Part shown: positions 49,723 to 63,300 of the stretch, in pieces
Layout of the letters: every line of letters starts with the position of its first letter
How positions within the stretch are numbered: position 1 is the first letter of the stretch
Assembly (NCBI RefSeq): GCF_009730915.1
Contig: NC_052474.1
Span: 18,635,501-18,699,500 of the forward strand
Direction: 5' to 3'
Length of the DNA stretch: 64,000 nucleotides
Origin: Dioscorea cayenensis subsp. rotundata
Taxonomy: Eukaryota > Streptophyta > Magnoliopsida > Dioscoreales > Dioscoreaceae
Translations under genes and position numbers: made by a program
Notes under the pieces: generated by a model
Told to the model about the DNA's origin: nothing
Seen by the model: the letters and a program-made list of their open reading frames with translations, nothing else
The model's database searches: none

Positions 49723-51524
49723 TAATGCCGACATGTGTTGCCTCTTTCCGCAGCTGTGTGGACTCTATACAATGGATGAGATGATCTTTGCTTTGGTCTT
49801 AACTCTTAACATAATGGACCTTTAATTATTTTGGTTTTATTATGATAATAATAATCATGGGGCCAACCATGTGGTTGTCCACAAGTGAAGCTTGGAATTT
49901 TACAAGCGTGCTATTTATTTATTTTTTATTTGGACGGTAATTTTATAATTTTCTTTAACAAATAAACTACATTGTAAAAAAAAAATAAGGGACATAGATA
50001 TAATATTTTGACATATTTATGTTTTCATCTTATATGAAATTTAATGTTTGATTTTGGATTATTTCTAAAATAAATATCGAATACAAGGGACCTGATGCTA
50101 ATAGGTTAAGAGACCATTAATCTTAAACCAGATTGAGGTAAAAATAAAATAATAAATTTTTTTAAATGTTAAAATAATATTTAATTATAATTAAGATTGT
50201 TATAATTTAGGAAAAGAATTTAGAAATTTAGATTTTGAAAAAAAAATCATATAAAAAATCATAATATATATATCAAATCATAATGTTTATATGTAATAAG
50301 TTCAACTAAAATTTTTATTTCCCAACGCTCCATATTCATAACTAAATAGCTAATTGTTAAAATTAGTTAATTTTTGTCAGCTAAGCTTTGAGATTCGCAT
50401 ATGAAAAGATATGGAAGATGAGTGGCTTAAAAAAGATTACGAGTGATGATAGAGCACGTGGCCAAACAGTGCTTTCAGGACAATTCAATCTTGCTAGTGT
50501 CCAACCCTTATCTTTGGACAGTGACTTCTAATAGTAGTAGTACTACTCATTCAAATATCTATGTATTAATAATAATATATATACACACACGGTAACATTA
50601 TTATTTTTTTTTTTTAATGACGGTTTGGTCTATCAACAGGTCAAAGATGTACGTATTGTAAAAATTCAGCTCTTCACATATAGTTATTCATATTTATTGA
50701 AATAAATTTATTATAAACTTCATGTATATTTTCATTCAGATGATATAATTTCTTTGATTTTTTTTTAATTTTTATGTTTTTTATTTTTTTTAACCTGGCA
50801 TTCATGCTCTCAGTTTATAATAAAATATAAAAAATATTTTTGATATCATTAATAACATTGGTTAATATTTGATGTGAACACTGAACGCAGATTATTAATT
50901 TGTAAATATAAATACAAAGAAGATGAGTTTTTCCTCATTAAGTGGCTCCCAAGAGCGCTCACCTCTATTTCAGGACTAAGATGATTCTCATGCAAATGGG
51001 TAAAATAAAAATAATTTTATAAATTTAATTTATTTTTAATTTAAAAATAAATATTATGAAAATTACGGATGTTTTCGGATATGATAAATTTAAATTTTTT
51101 TTTTAGAGAATTTGAAAGAGTTGCAGGGGCTAATTCTTACTTTCAACAATATATATTTATATTTATATTTATATTTATAGTTTATATTAATATGAATCAT
51201 CAAATAGACGAGGATTCAGAGATGCGTTTATCTTGACATAACACAAAAAGTTAAATAAGAGCGTTCCGATTTTGAGTAAACTACTGCTACATAAGCCCTA
51301 CATTTCGTTCGCATGCACTAACTTAACAACTCAATATATATTTTTTTAATATGAATTTATTATTATGTTTCTAGACAAAAGAAAGAAAAGTCACAGCGTT
51401 GGATACCTTGAATTTAGATTTAAATAAAGAAACAAGAATCGTGGTCATCTAATCTATGATTAACTTAATTATTATAATCAACAACAAATCAAATACTCCC
51501 AACAAAAAGAAGGCACATGTTTTG

Positions 51525-51569
51525 CACGTGCTAGGGGGGGTTGAGGGCGGGGTTGTGTGTATCCACGTG
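51525..51569 (+). promoter_or_regulatory. Two G-box/ABRE motifs upstream of the bZIP gene
   Basis: CACGTG occurs at 51525-51530 and 51564-51569; the second reads CACGTGTC, a match to the abscisic-acid response element core. Group A and G bZIP proteins bind such sites, so self- or cross-regulation of the adjacent GBF4-like gene is possible (inference). Confidence 0.55.
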
Positions 51570-51714
51570 TCAGCATGATAGAATGGTACTAGAAACTTGG
51601 TAAAAAGGCATGGATAAGTAGTTATTTACAAAAAGACCATCTCTGAGCTTTCAGATAAATACTATTTCAAACCCACGCGCACACGGAAACGGACGGAGAC
51701 CTCGCAGATCGACC

Positions 51715-51744
51715 ATGGCGGAGCTCCCGAAGGAGAAGGCGTAG
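51715..51744 (+). promoter_or_regulatory. Upstream ORF in the bZIP leader
   Basis: A 9-codon frame (MAELPKEKA, stop TAG) starts in a strong context (GACCATGGCG). It lies 88 bases before the main ATG and out of frame with it. It could reduce translation of the bZIP, provided transcription starts upstream of 51715. Confidence 0.45.
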
Positions 51745-51802
51745 CCATCGATCGGAGAGGAGAAGAGGGTCTAGGAGTGGTGGTAGCTCTGGATCTCCGG
51801 TG

Positions 51803-54092
51803 ATGGCATCGTCGAGGGTGATGGCTTCGTCGTCGATGGGTGGGTCTGACCTCACGCGGTTGCAGAACTCGGCGGCTGGGGATCCATCGAAGACGATCGG
51901 ATCTATGAGTGTTGATGATCTCCTGCGTAACATCTACGGAGAGGGTGCTTCGGCACCGTCCCCGGTTCCCGGCGGGAAGACGATGGAGGATGTTTGGCGG
52001 GAGGTGTCGACGGGGAGGAAGCAGGAGGGAGGGGAGGGGATTGAGGAGATGACTCTGGAGGACTTTTTGGCGAGGACTGGGGCTGTGATGGAGGAGGAGG
52101 TGAGGGATCCGTCGGGGCCGAGGATTGAGACGGGGATGGGTTTAGAGAACCGGATTCTAGGGTTTGGGACCGTTGCGGATGGTGGTGGAACGGGAGGGAG
52201 GGGAAGGGGGAGGAAGAGGCTCTTGATGGATCCAGAGGACCGGGTGGCGTTGCAGCGGCAGAAGAGGATGATCAAAAACCGGGAGTCGGCCGCGAGGTCT
52301 CGGGAGAGGAAACAGGTATTCCTTGGGTTTGTTTTCAAAGCATTTATCTTCCGATTAACTTGAGGAAATTTGGTTGTTTTGGAAAATTCTTTCCATTTAT
52401 GTTCAAAATTTTTTTTTTTTTGTTGTTTTTGTGGGAATTATAGGCTTATACTGCGGAGCTGGAGACTTTGGTAATGCAACTGGAGGAGGAGAATGTCACG
52501 CTGTTGACGGAGAGGGTATGGGCTCGTTGTTCTGTTTATTGTTTATCTTTGCTTTGTGATCTTCAATCTGAATAACATGTCAAGATAGAGTTTGCTAATG
52601 TTTGTTTATTTATGCTAATTCTTCAGTTCTTAAAAACTAAAAACAATTTTGTGGATATTTAGGTCTTATCTGTCATCAATGAAGTTACCGTACTGCTTAA
52701 AATTTTGGGTTCATTACAGAATATTTATGTCATGACTGGGGATTTTGTGATTTATTTAGCAGATGAATATGGAGAGGAATAATTTTCTATGTCTGGTATG
52801 ATGCTTTGATAACTTGTGTAGTGGTCTTATTCTACTTATGGTTTCTATAGTTCAGGCTAGAAATAGTGTACTATTTCTAGGAGTTTTGGCATAGCTAGAA
52901 TTGAAGGACTTTTGTGCTCAATGATCATGATGGGTTTGATTCCTATGGTGCTAGGGTTAGAGAAAGTTCCATTCTTTTGCCTTACACTTGTCATTTGAAT
53001 TTGTGGAGCTGAAGTTATGGATTTTGCAAGTGCAAATCCAAAATATTTTCTGCAATTGATTTTACAAAACAATTAGCACAGGAATAAAGTAATTAGAAAG
53101 AGGTCTCCTGGTTTTTTTCCGCATGTTGATTGATGTCATGGTCCTATTGATTCCTTTGCAGTTTACTTTAGAAACATTCTAAAGCTAAACCCCCAGCCTT
53201 GTCCCTTCACCTACCTTTTTATTGATTGGTGCTGTCATAACTTGGTTGTATTGTGGTTTCAGGAGGAGGAACGAAAGGAGAGGATTAACCAGGTAATGTC
53301 TGATTTTTCTTGAGCATGGCTGGTTACTGTTTGAATTGGATACATTAGGGGTTTACATAATGGACCTTGTTCCACAATTTCAATGGTTCACTTGATATTG
53401 TCTAGGCCTTTCATGCTGACTTATTGAATTGAGCATCATTTTTTGATGATTGTATTTGGGGATTCGTTTTTTATTTTTTTTCAATATTCTGTGCTTTCTG
53501 TGAAAACCTACTACTGCTTGTCATACTAAGTCTTGGCTTTTTTATTTTTATGTTTTGTTTTTGTTTATCTTATTATTGTGTCTTCATCAAGTTGCTAACA
53601 AATCCTTACCATCTTATAAACCTTTTTTTGTAATGGTTGCAACAATAATGTGATTAACTCATAGAATGGGCAAAAGGACATACCTAGTGATATAATTCTA
53701 AAGCACTTGTGTTATATTATATTTCTGCAAGGCTAAATATCACTCTAGGTCTTTCCTAGGCAGGGTATTTTGATTGGTAAAAAAATTCTGAAGTGCAAAT
53801 ATTACAAACACCTCTATGCCAATTTTGCTACAATAGAAAATTTTAAAATGGTCATATTGAATATATTGCCTCATGAGAAGAAGATGATTTCTTGAACAGC
53901 TAATTTAGTTTTGTTCTCTTATTAGCATCTTCAGAGCAAATCTTGCCAAGATTTGAAATGGGTTATTAATTCATTGCTCTCTTGAATAAAGTGTCAAACT
54001 GTAATTTGCAGCTCATGAAGAATATAATCCCAGTAACAGAAGGAAGAAAACCTCGGCGGCCACTCCGGAGGACTCGATCTATGCAATGGTAG
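51803..54092 (+). CDS. GBF4: Group A bZIP transcription factor, GBF4-like
   Basis: G-box-binding nuclear factor of the ABI5/ABF/GBF4 group. Four exons: 51803-52315, 52444-52515, 53263-53292 and 54012-54092, all GT-AG, giving 231 residues in an intact frame. Residues 30-50 hold the conserved MSVDDLLRNIYG block. TMEDVWREVSTGR and MTLEDFLARTGAV are the group A N-terminal motifs. The basic region RQKRMIKNRESAARSRERKQ contains the invariant N-x7-R, followed by a leucine zipper (AYTAELETLVMQLEEENVTLL) that starts exactly at the exon 2 boundary. The C-terminus, RPLRRTRSMQW, is the usual group end and a possible kinase site. ATG 51803 is the first in-frame ATG. GBF4 is preferred to ABF/ABI5 because the protein is short and lacks extra conserved regions; the exact orthologue is uncertain. 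Confidence 0.9.
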
Positions 54093-56401
54093 GGAGAGAC
54101 AAAGAAACCTCACAGCAACATTCTTTTCGGAGTATTGGTGATATATTTTTGGTTTCAACCTTGCTATCTATCTTTATGGTTGGTAGATCAACTATATGAT
54201 GAATTAAAGATGTGACAAAGTAAAATTATGGTGCTCGACTTCTTTAAATTTAAATTTGAGAGCGTTGTTCCCACTGCATCGATTAAAGGGTGTTGTTAAT
54301 TGCATATGAGGCGGGGTGGCGTCCAATGTATGTAAAAACATGCATGTTTGGGATGTAACAAGTAATAATACCCTTTTATTTTGTATTTTCCAGAGACTTG
54401 AAATCAAGCTTAGCCAGTTCCAATGACATTGTGTTTGAGTTGATCCATGAGAAAAAAAGGCCATGATTGAAATTTTAGTCTTTGTTTGGATTTCATGGAT
54501 CTCTCTCTTGTCAATTTAATCTTATTACAGGAACATTGAAAAATTTCAACCAGTTTTGACCGCCACTCAATTGAGTTCAAAATAGTTCAAAGCACACACA
54601 TTAAACTTTTTTATCAGGTCATTCCTGGAGAAAAGCTATAAAGAACTCTAGAAACAATAATTAAAAAAAATGCAAGCCTAATAAACCATTCCACATGAAC
54701 ACTGTAAAAGACTGCCAACAAAATCGTCAGGGAATTAATTGCATAAGAAAACAACAACTCAAGCTGAGGCTGTATGAAGCATTCAACTATATTTATCATC
54801 CGTTCATAAATGGGAGAAGTTAAAATATATTATATCTTGTGTAACCACCAAGAAATATACGCATTAATTTCACATGCATCCATGCATTATTATTTGTTCA
54901 TTCATTCCGTTGCCATCAATTGAAAAAGTTTAGCATACAGCTCATAGTTCACATAAATATGCACCGAACCATATCTTTGATGTCCCTTCAAAGAATTCAC
55001 ATTGGAAATATTCTGAGAAAAATAAGCATTTAAAACAAATGAAACAGAATCTTTAAAACTTAAAATGCATAAAAATCATATTGTGAAACTTGTACCTGAA
55101 CTTTATATGCTCATATTCTAACATTGAAAAATAGAATGAGCAACGAGGATAATTGTAATCATAAATATCACAATATTTTCACAGTAATAGTTGCACAACA
55201 TCAACATATGGCAAAAATTTAAGAAATTAAAAATAAGGAGCACTCCACAAAACATTAGAACATACTGAGATGATATAGATATAGATATAGATATATATTT
55301 TAACTGAACCACAAATGGATGATCAAAACCAGAACCAGAAATGAATCAGCGGATAAAACATGACAATATTCAGTCAACATCTTATTCATGCTAAGTCTTC
55401 CATTTTAAGATCCTAGCAAAAAAAAAAAATAGTTGGGCATCTCCTATAATATAGCCCAAAAATTGGTTCTGCTGAAAAAAAAAAACATCAAAGCTTGAAA
55501 CAGAGAAAGAGCATTAAGCTCAAATTTTTGCAGCAAACAATATATTTGAATATCAACAAATTGTCATGACCATCACTTGAAATTCAAATGCAAAAATAGT
55601 TGAAGGACTGGTCAGATGTGCTACATAGGTAGAAAGAAACAGCAATACATCTATGCATATTACCAAGCTAAAAAAGACATATTTCTCAGAGAACTTACCT
55701 AACCAAGTCTGATTGAAAGGAGCAGAAAGATAACTGATGAAGCACATTCCAAGACGTGTCAATCAATATGAATCTAAATACAATCTCACTTGCACTATGG
55801 GTATAATAAGCAAGGAGCTAATAAAGGAAGTGATGATAAAGAACAATTCATGCTAACATATCAAATATAATTTCCAATTAAGTCAAACAAAGTCTGCCTT
55901 TATTCATGACAAGAAAAGACAATAGTCAATATCAATAATAAACTTTTTCTAAAATAATTTGAAAGTATAATCACACTATGAACAAAAAGACCTTTCAATC
56001 ATTATCCACTCATAAGGGCCTTTTAAATCATACTAATCCACTCAATATGCAACACATAATTTAGCAATTATGTAAAGGAGAAACAACAAAAAAAAAAAAC
56101 AACTATAGTGCAAAATATCAAACATTAAACACATGAATGAATAGCAATATGCAACAAAACCAAAGGATAAGACATCAAATCATTAATATAGATTGTGATT
56201 GATAACATTAACAGAGTAACTTTTTGCCTTGGTGAAGTTCAGAAAAATTAGAGAAAAGATATCTCACTTGATCTAAATTTAATCTTTTTCTTAATCATCT
56301 ATAAATTGCAAACACTCAGAAAGAACACAATTTAGATTTAGATTATAACTGTAATTTTACATCTGAATCACATAATAAATATTATACTATTAAGCATAAA
56401 T
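54093..56401. other. Convergent intergenic region
   Basis: 2.3 kb between the stop codons of the bZIP and ROH1-like genes, containing both 3' ends. It is A/T-rich; the short frames on the minus strand have no recognisable similarity. A short GATATA repeat is near 55270-55296. Confidence 0.6.
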
Positions 56402-57580
56402 TCAGGAATGCATGACCGAACACTCGAGACCATCAGTTCGGCTACGAACAATTCTATGAAATACCTCTCTCACTTGTCTTTCCATTGGATTTAAACCTTG
56501 TTTGATAGCATCACAAACCTGTGCTAATTCTTCAGCCTCTTGTCTCACCTCCATCTCCTTCTCCTCCACCATTGGAAACTGAATCACATCCAACAGCTCC
56601 AAAAGGTGGCGCCCAGACTTCTCTATTTGAGTGATTTCTTTCAGCAATCCACTTGAGTTCCTCTTATCCTTCCTCTTTGACTCCTCAGTGATGCGCTCAT
56701 GGAGCAATGAGATTGGCGCCGCCCAGACGAAACTCCGCGGGATTGAAAAGTGCACATTGAGGCCTCGATCATGGCAAGGGATCATGGCTACTAGAGCCCA
56801 CATTACGAAAAGGAGGACATTGTTCATAGTGTAGACGAAAACCGACAAGCCATTGGTTGCCAAGACCTCGTGCCCACGAGGGGCATTCAGGTTGTTCCCA
56901 ATGGCTTGCAGCTGCCTCGCCGCCGACCAGGACCTGGAAACACTCCAAGAAAGAGATCGGGAATGGCCCGTACCTTGATAGTGGTGATCTTTCCCAGAGT
57001 TATGCCCCGCACGCCCGAATGATCGATTGCGATGCGTGAACACCGATGAGCCAGTGTCCTTCTCATCCAGCATAGTGATAGTGAGATCGGTGACGGCTTT
57101 CTTCGCACGCCGGAGTTGTCCCTCGCCGAGAACCTTCTGGTCCTTCCCGAGGGCTATGGCAGCGATCTCGACAATCTTCCCCCACTGCCGAACCTGCTCG
57201 ATCCCATCACGGATCGCGTTGCAGACGTCGAGGGCCTTCACCGCACGCTCAAAGAAGTCCGTGATGAGCCGATCCACCGCCGGCCGAGGTCCGGAGCATC
57301 GCCGGACAAACAGAACAGCACGGAACTCTTCAAGACAGATCAAGAACGAGTCAAGGAGGCACCTGGTCCACGCGATCGATAGGAGATCATCACGAGCGGA
57401 TAGCTCGTGGAAGAGATCAGCAACGTGGCGCTGAAACGCGTCAAGCTCACGGTCATGGCCGGAGACGCTATCACTTCCATCCACCGGATGCGTCTGGTCC
57501 CTCCGGAGACTGAGGATGGAGCGGCCGAGGGATGCAAACGGCGCCGCTGCCGACGAGCCTTGGTAGTCCGTCGCCGGCAT
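56402..57580 (-). CDS. ROH1: ROH1/BYPASS1-like protein (DUF793)
   Basis: ROH1 of Arabidopsis binds the exocyst subunit EXO70A1 and acts in seed-coat mucilage secretion; BPS1-type relatives control a mobile root-to-shoot signal. Single exon, 392 residues, intact. The start [10 protein letters not shown] (57580) is the family's usual N-terminus, which is why the 49 codons upstream in the same frame are not included. Residues 20-190 are helical ([64 protein letters not shown]). A central hydrophobic segment ([24 protein letters not shown]) may associate with the membrane. The C-terminal coiled-coil-like part ends with [29 protein letters not shown]-rich coding sequence stands out from its surroundings. 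Confidence 0.88.
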   Translation of the reverse strand: MPATDYQGSSAAAPFASLGRSILSLRRDQTHPVDGSDSVSGHDRELDAFQRHVADLFHELSARDDLLSIAWTRCLLDSFLICLEEFRAVLFVRRCSGPRPAVDRLITDFFERAVKALDVCNAIRDGIEQVRQWGKIVEIAAIALGKDQKVLGEGQLRRAKKAVTDLTITMLDEKDTGSSVFTHRNRSFGRAGHNSGKDHHYQGTGHSRSLSWSVSRSWSAARQLQAIGNNLNAPRGHEVLATNGLSVFVYTMNNVLLFVMWALVAMIPCHDRGLNVHFSIPRSFVWAAPISLLHERITEESKRKDKRNSSGLLKEITQIEKSGRHLLELLDVIQFPMVEEKEMEVRQEAEELAQVCDAIKQGLNPMERQVREVFHRIVRSRTDGLECSVMHS

Positions 57581-58809
57581 CGTAACGCCACTGGGATGGG
57601 AAAATCCCTCGAGATTGGAAGAAGGAGAACAAGAAAGAAGAGCACGACGAAAGCGAGAGATGGAGAAAGGAAGGAACCCTAGAAATGGAGAAAAGGAAGG
57701 GTCGTAACTTGGAATGGAAGCAAGCAAGGAAGGATCAAATTGGGGGAATGTACAAGGCGTTGCGTGAGAGATGGCCTTTTTATTGGACGCCCGCGAGACA
57801 TTATAACCGAATTATTCGGACAAGCCTCAAGAAAAAAAATTAATTTACCAAAAGTGGGTAGTTATTTTCTTTGAAGGGACACGCGACCTGCCACGTGGCT
57901 CATTCCCACTCGCATCTGTAAACGAAAGGCCATGCCTAATATTAGCCTTTGCAAGTGAAGAATTGTGTAATTTTACTAAATTTTTTTTTTTTTTTTAAAA
58001 AAATTATTATTTTTAAAATTCATTTAAATAAAAATTTTAACATTTTTTACGATTTTTTTTTTCTTCTTTGGGGTCGGTTCATAGAGTGTCCCCATCAGCA
58101 ATTTAATGATAATTTAATAATACTATATAAGTGTCCCATCCACATTTTAATGACAATTTAACTGAAAAATAAATGGAAAGTTTCATGTCCGAGTATTTGC
58201 TGTTGGATAAACTTATACTGCTAAAGTATATATTATATATATATTTTTTGTTTTTGAAAAGGTGGATGAACAAGAATTAGTATTAGGTTTGATACAAGAG
58301 AGGAATTAGTAAAACCCTCAATGAAATGGAATACATGAGGCAGCACGTGTAATGTTTCAACATGACACTGTAGCATGTAGGTGCTTTTAATTGGCTTATT
58401 CGTAATTCTCCTACCAAATAGGTAGCATCAGTTAGGTTGACTCCTGAGGGTGTGGAACTAATGACAGAGACAAGGACGGCCTTTTTTCTGGATCACTGGT
58501 TAAATATAATTCAAGCATATATATGACCCGGCTGTCTTCTGTTCAGAATACCGGCCAACTAGGTCAGTGCGCTGACGTGGCAGATGGTTATTGGGCATGA
58601 GAGGTGTCATCCATAATGCGACAGTTGAGCTCCAAATTGTTTTTTTTTTTATCTTCGCAATGTCTCCCCAGTCTTCATTGGCCACTACCAACCGCAAACC
58701 TATTAGTTAAACCAATTCAAATCCAAGAAGGCATGAAAAAGACAAGCTTTGTGAGCACTGAACAAGGGGACAAAACAGACTGGGCCATTTACAAGCAGGT
58801 TGGTTATAG

Positions 58810-58844
<35 letters not shown>

Positions 58845-60331
58845 TAAGTCAATGTCTGGTGTGCCTGCAGGATGATGAAAAATTCAAGCTTAAACTTATA
58901 CGAATGGCAAATTTAAAATTAGGTTGACAGCCAAACATGTCGTAGACACAAATAAAGCAATTTGCAAACGAGAAAGAATATGTCAATGGTGTGTGTGCGT
59001 GTGCATAAGTGTTTATCTGTGATGTCACTATATGCACAAATGAATTCACCAGATAAACAATCTAATGGTTGTTGATCTGTCATAATTAATCAGTGAAAAT
59101 CTATTTAACAGTTAAATAAGCAGTGAACACAAGCAATATTGTATGGAGTGTTTTAATGAGCAACAGCTGTTGCATCTGATGCACCTGAATTGGTCACATC
59201 TGCGCAACACTCACCATGTGCAATACTTAAGTTAATTGCCCATGGAACCATATACATATATATGTGTATGTGTGTACCTTGATTTTTGTTTAGATAGATC
59301 CTGATCCTTAGCCAGAGATTAGGGGGGACCCTGCAGCTCTTGTGTCTCTTCTTCACATGTGTGGTAAGGTGTGATATATAATAAGACTAAAAACACGAAC
59401 TAAACATCTAATCCAAGCTTAATATCACTGGGAAGATCCTCATGCACCTAATTATGGAGAGCTGTCTTGGGATTGAGCAAGTCAGAATTATGTGGAGAAG
59501 TGGAGCTCCACACAGACCTCTCATGTGACAACATAAGAGCACCAACAGCAAAGCTCGCTGTCATCAAAGGGTCCCATGTAGACTAGGTCCATCCACTTGC
59601 AAGTAGTGGGAACCCATGAAAATCTTCACCTTAGTTACTTAAATAATAGACCTTTGATGCAGCACAATATTCCATTAAAAAATCACCATGATATAACTTC
59701 ACTGCATGAAGGGGAAAAACATGCTGCATGGTGAGCATCACAGATCACCAATAATGGCTCTAGTTACATGGCCCATAATTATTTTCTTAAAAAACCTTGT
59801 TTAACCAAGAGATGGCTCATGGTTTAACCTTCATTATGTGAAAATCTTACCAAATTGCAACAATGTCATGGATATATAATACTTGTGTTGGAACAATGAG
59901 AAGTCGAACTACTGACCAAAAGAAGGATTTCTCATCACATATGGAAAAGCCATATCCAATGTATTTTACAGAGGTGGAAAACATATTTTGAGTTAAATAG
60001 ATTCCTTTAATTGGCTTCCTGGGCAGATGATTTGCATCCCCCAATACATGTTTCTACAGGTCTGAGGTTTCACTTACCAGAGAATATGAACCTCCAACAT
60101 TTCAGATGCAGAGGGTGCTGTCATTTACTAGAAATTATCAAGTGCAACATTCAGGGATCATGCGTTTAAGAAAATATGAATGGAACAACTCAGTCTTACA
60201 GAGCTCAATGTGAGGTTTTCAGTCATAATTGCTTATTTTAACAGTGTGCCGACAACAGAGGTTAACTGGTTCTTTGTACTCCATGAAACATTGTTCACAC
60301 CAATCAAAAAGAAATAATTACTCTTTTTACC
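57581..60331. other. ROH1-like promoter and intergenic DNA
   Basis: A CACGTG G-box at 57892-57897 lies about 310 bases upstream of the ROH1-like ATG. Beyond it is A/T-rich DNA with an AT microsatellite (58810-58842) and no supported gene. The last part is probably the 3' region of the WD40 gene. Confidence 0.55.
58810..58842. repeat. (TA)n microsatellite
   Basis: Uninterrupted TA run of about 33 bases in intergenic DNA. Confidence 0.9.
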
Positions 60332-63300
60332 TTAAATAGATTGAGGATTCCACACATCAGCCACAAAGATGCTACCAGACTCGCACCATCCAGCCAAAAC
60401 ATCCATATTTGCACACTGGAGTTAAATGATTATGAATACCAGTTCAGTGTGGTTATTAGCAAATTAATAGAGAAATTGCAATATCTAGAAATCATAGTTA
60501 GCTTTTAGTAAAGAGAACATTGGAAAAGCCATGCCTTACTAAAGCCCAGCCAATTTGAGTCTCCTCTAAATGAGAATATTTTCTTGTTTTCCTTCCACTG
60601 TCCACAGAGAACCTGCAATACAGCCTGCTGTTATCTAAATGGCAAATATGCTCAGTTACTTTGTTGATTAGATAGACAGACACAAGGAACTTGTATTATT
60701 TTGAATTAATTAGATGCAGTGTTCAAGGTCATCCTTCAAACTTCTATGTGAGAGGAATGTGAGTCAGCAGTCATTATGAAATGAAGTAGCAAGTCGTACA
60801 CCAAAGGAATATATAGCAGAAGAAAAAAGGTTATGCACAGTACCTCATAATCAACACCTTGTATGTATACACAAGTGGAGTCTGTAGATGAAAAAGATAG
60901 GCCCGTAATCTGCAAGCAAAGCAAAAAATGTTGCATGTCAACACATCTAATGCCTTCCCACCACAATGATGAATCCATATAACCGCAAAGAGTGGCGGTT
61001 TTAATCATCACATGCAAAAACTTATCATGGGTTAGCAAAGTAAGAAACAACAGATCATAATTTATGACAGGGCAGAAAATGGTAAACCAATGGAATGATA
61101 TGAACCACACCTCATATTTAGAACAGTTCACCCATCTTGACATGGCTGACCACCTACATTAACAAATTGATAGATTCATTACTTGACAGTTCACCTTACA
61201 AAAATTAATTCAAACTACCCACCTACGAGGGTCATAAATTGTTACAGTACGATCAGATCCACCCACTGCAACAGCCCCAGATGGAGAACAGCAAACAGCA
61301 TATATGAGATCTCCAACAGAACCACAGATACGCTGCACACAGCCACCATTATGGTTTGTCCTGAGGTCCCATATTGTCAGCTGCAATATTGCTCAAGGAC
61401 AAGAAGAAAAGGTGTTACAGAACAAAAAGAAATGCAAGAATAGCGCATCAGCATTGACAGTTATTATACAAGGGAGACCTGAGAGCCTTCAGCAACAGCC
61501 ACAACTGAAGAACTCCCATCTCCAGTTATTGAACTGCCCAGAAAGCTTAATGCAGCAGGATACCACAATCTGAAGAATAAATCATAACAAGAAAGAAACT
61601 TAAGCATGATGGTTCTTCCTGCATTTCCCAGAAAATATAATTCAAAAGTAATTTTGGATAGCCAGTACTCGTATATCAATGGTTTGAAGCATCTAAATGC
61701 ATAAGGATTCAGGTAATATATTTCTAGGAGAACATTCAGGCTAGAGTACCAAAGGGGATAAAGAAAAGTCTAAGTACATGGTTCTTTCCAGCACCAGGTC
61801 TGAAGAGATTTAACCTCTTCGTGAGCTTCTTAGAGCACTAGAGAGGTAGACTCATTGGTGGCCAGGACAGAAGCAGTGAAAAATCAAGGGAACAGCCTCC
61901 CAATGTTTGCTAAGCTTCTTTTCATGGACCAGACCAGTAACAGTAGATCCGTCATTTTAAAAGTCAGCATGTGGTAATAATGCAAGAAAACTATTTTCAA
62001 TATAGGATGATTTATCATCATCATATCTGCTTAATATCCATAAGAAACCAAAAGGAATTACACACAGGAACAGTCTTTGAGGGAAAAAACTGCCCAAAAG
62101 AAAGCAAATCTTCAACTTCAAATTGAATGAACTAATAAACTTACGTATGCAAACTCCGTATATGAATATCTTGGTCATAAATATCGATACTCTTGCAAAA
62201 GCTACGAGCAACTGCTGCCTAAAAAGAAGGAAGACAAAAAGAAACAGAATTTTCAGCAACACTAGAAGTGTAGTGAGTGCTGACTACATCTAAAATTATA
62301 CATGTATGCACACAAACATGTTTCAATACACCCCTACTAACTGCAGCTAAATAATCAAACATGAGCCAGAAATCCGTAATTCAAATTCAAGCTAAATTGC
62401 TCCCATAGTGGACATAGATGGAATACAACTAAGTCTATCAAACATAAGCCAACATCCATAAGCCAAAACTAAAGCTAAATTTCTTCCATAGGAAACATAG
62501 ATGGAATGCATTGCTCTAAAGTGTTATTTATGGTCTGGTTCCAAACTAAATTCTGATGTAATACCACAAAGTCAACCTATATCACAGAAAATTTTAGGAT
62601 GAAGACCAACCTAATCTTAAAAACTACAAAACTCAAACAAAGAAAGTGGTAGCTGATATTTGGGTGTAACGAAGATGAAGTAAAACACACAACTACATGA
62701 AAAACCAAGCAGCAGCCAATGAAGCCGGAAAATAGCTTCTATAGAAACATACAGAGTTGCAAATGATATTCAATCTTTCATGCTACTAATGATGGTCATA
62801 AAAGTTGTTGCTGTAGCCACCTCTCTTCAACCATCAATGTCAATGACCAGTTTCATGGAGCATGTAAAAGTACCACCTATTTACACCATGCCGGATTTGT
62901 GGACAAGTCATAATTATGCTTGATTTGAAACAAGAACACAAGATGAAAAAATCACCGGGAACCACAAGAAGCACTTACAGATGAAGAGGGGGAAAAAAAT
63001 TTGACTATAGAGAATAATTAGGAAAAACAGTACTGTAGACCAGTGAATGGGGCTGAAGCAGACACCAGACCAACTTCCCTCCCCTGCCCCACTGTCCTTT
63101 GGCAGCACTGAGTATGAAAGCCTGTCAATATCTGAGAAGAAGTAAAATCACAGTAAATCAATAACAAATTGGGCCAAAGTAATGTAGCTTAGCCTCTATA
63201 ACATTATGCATGAATTAACAAAGATGCAAGGAAATAGCAGACATAGAACCATTTCAACTAAATATTCAATTATACAGCATATCCCTCATAGAGGAGAACT

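Larger units (their letters stand above)
48169..51714. other. Intergenic, 3.5 kb
   Basis: The first 170 bp are the MED26-like leader (CT-rich). The rest is very A/T-rich with no supported gene. An AT microsatellite lies at 49699-49722. The last 200 bp, with two CACGTG motifs, are the promoter of the bZIP gene. Confidence 0.6.

Noticed and set aside
51667-52338. Minus-strand frames over bZIP exon 1
   Set aside because: Antisense shadows of the GC-rich bZIP exon.
57027-57434. Long plus-strand open frames over the ROH1-like gene
   Set aside because: They are antisense shadows of a GC-rich intact minus-strand coding exon and have no family features.
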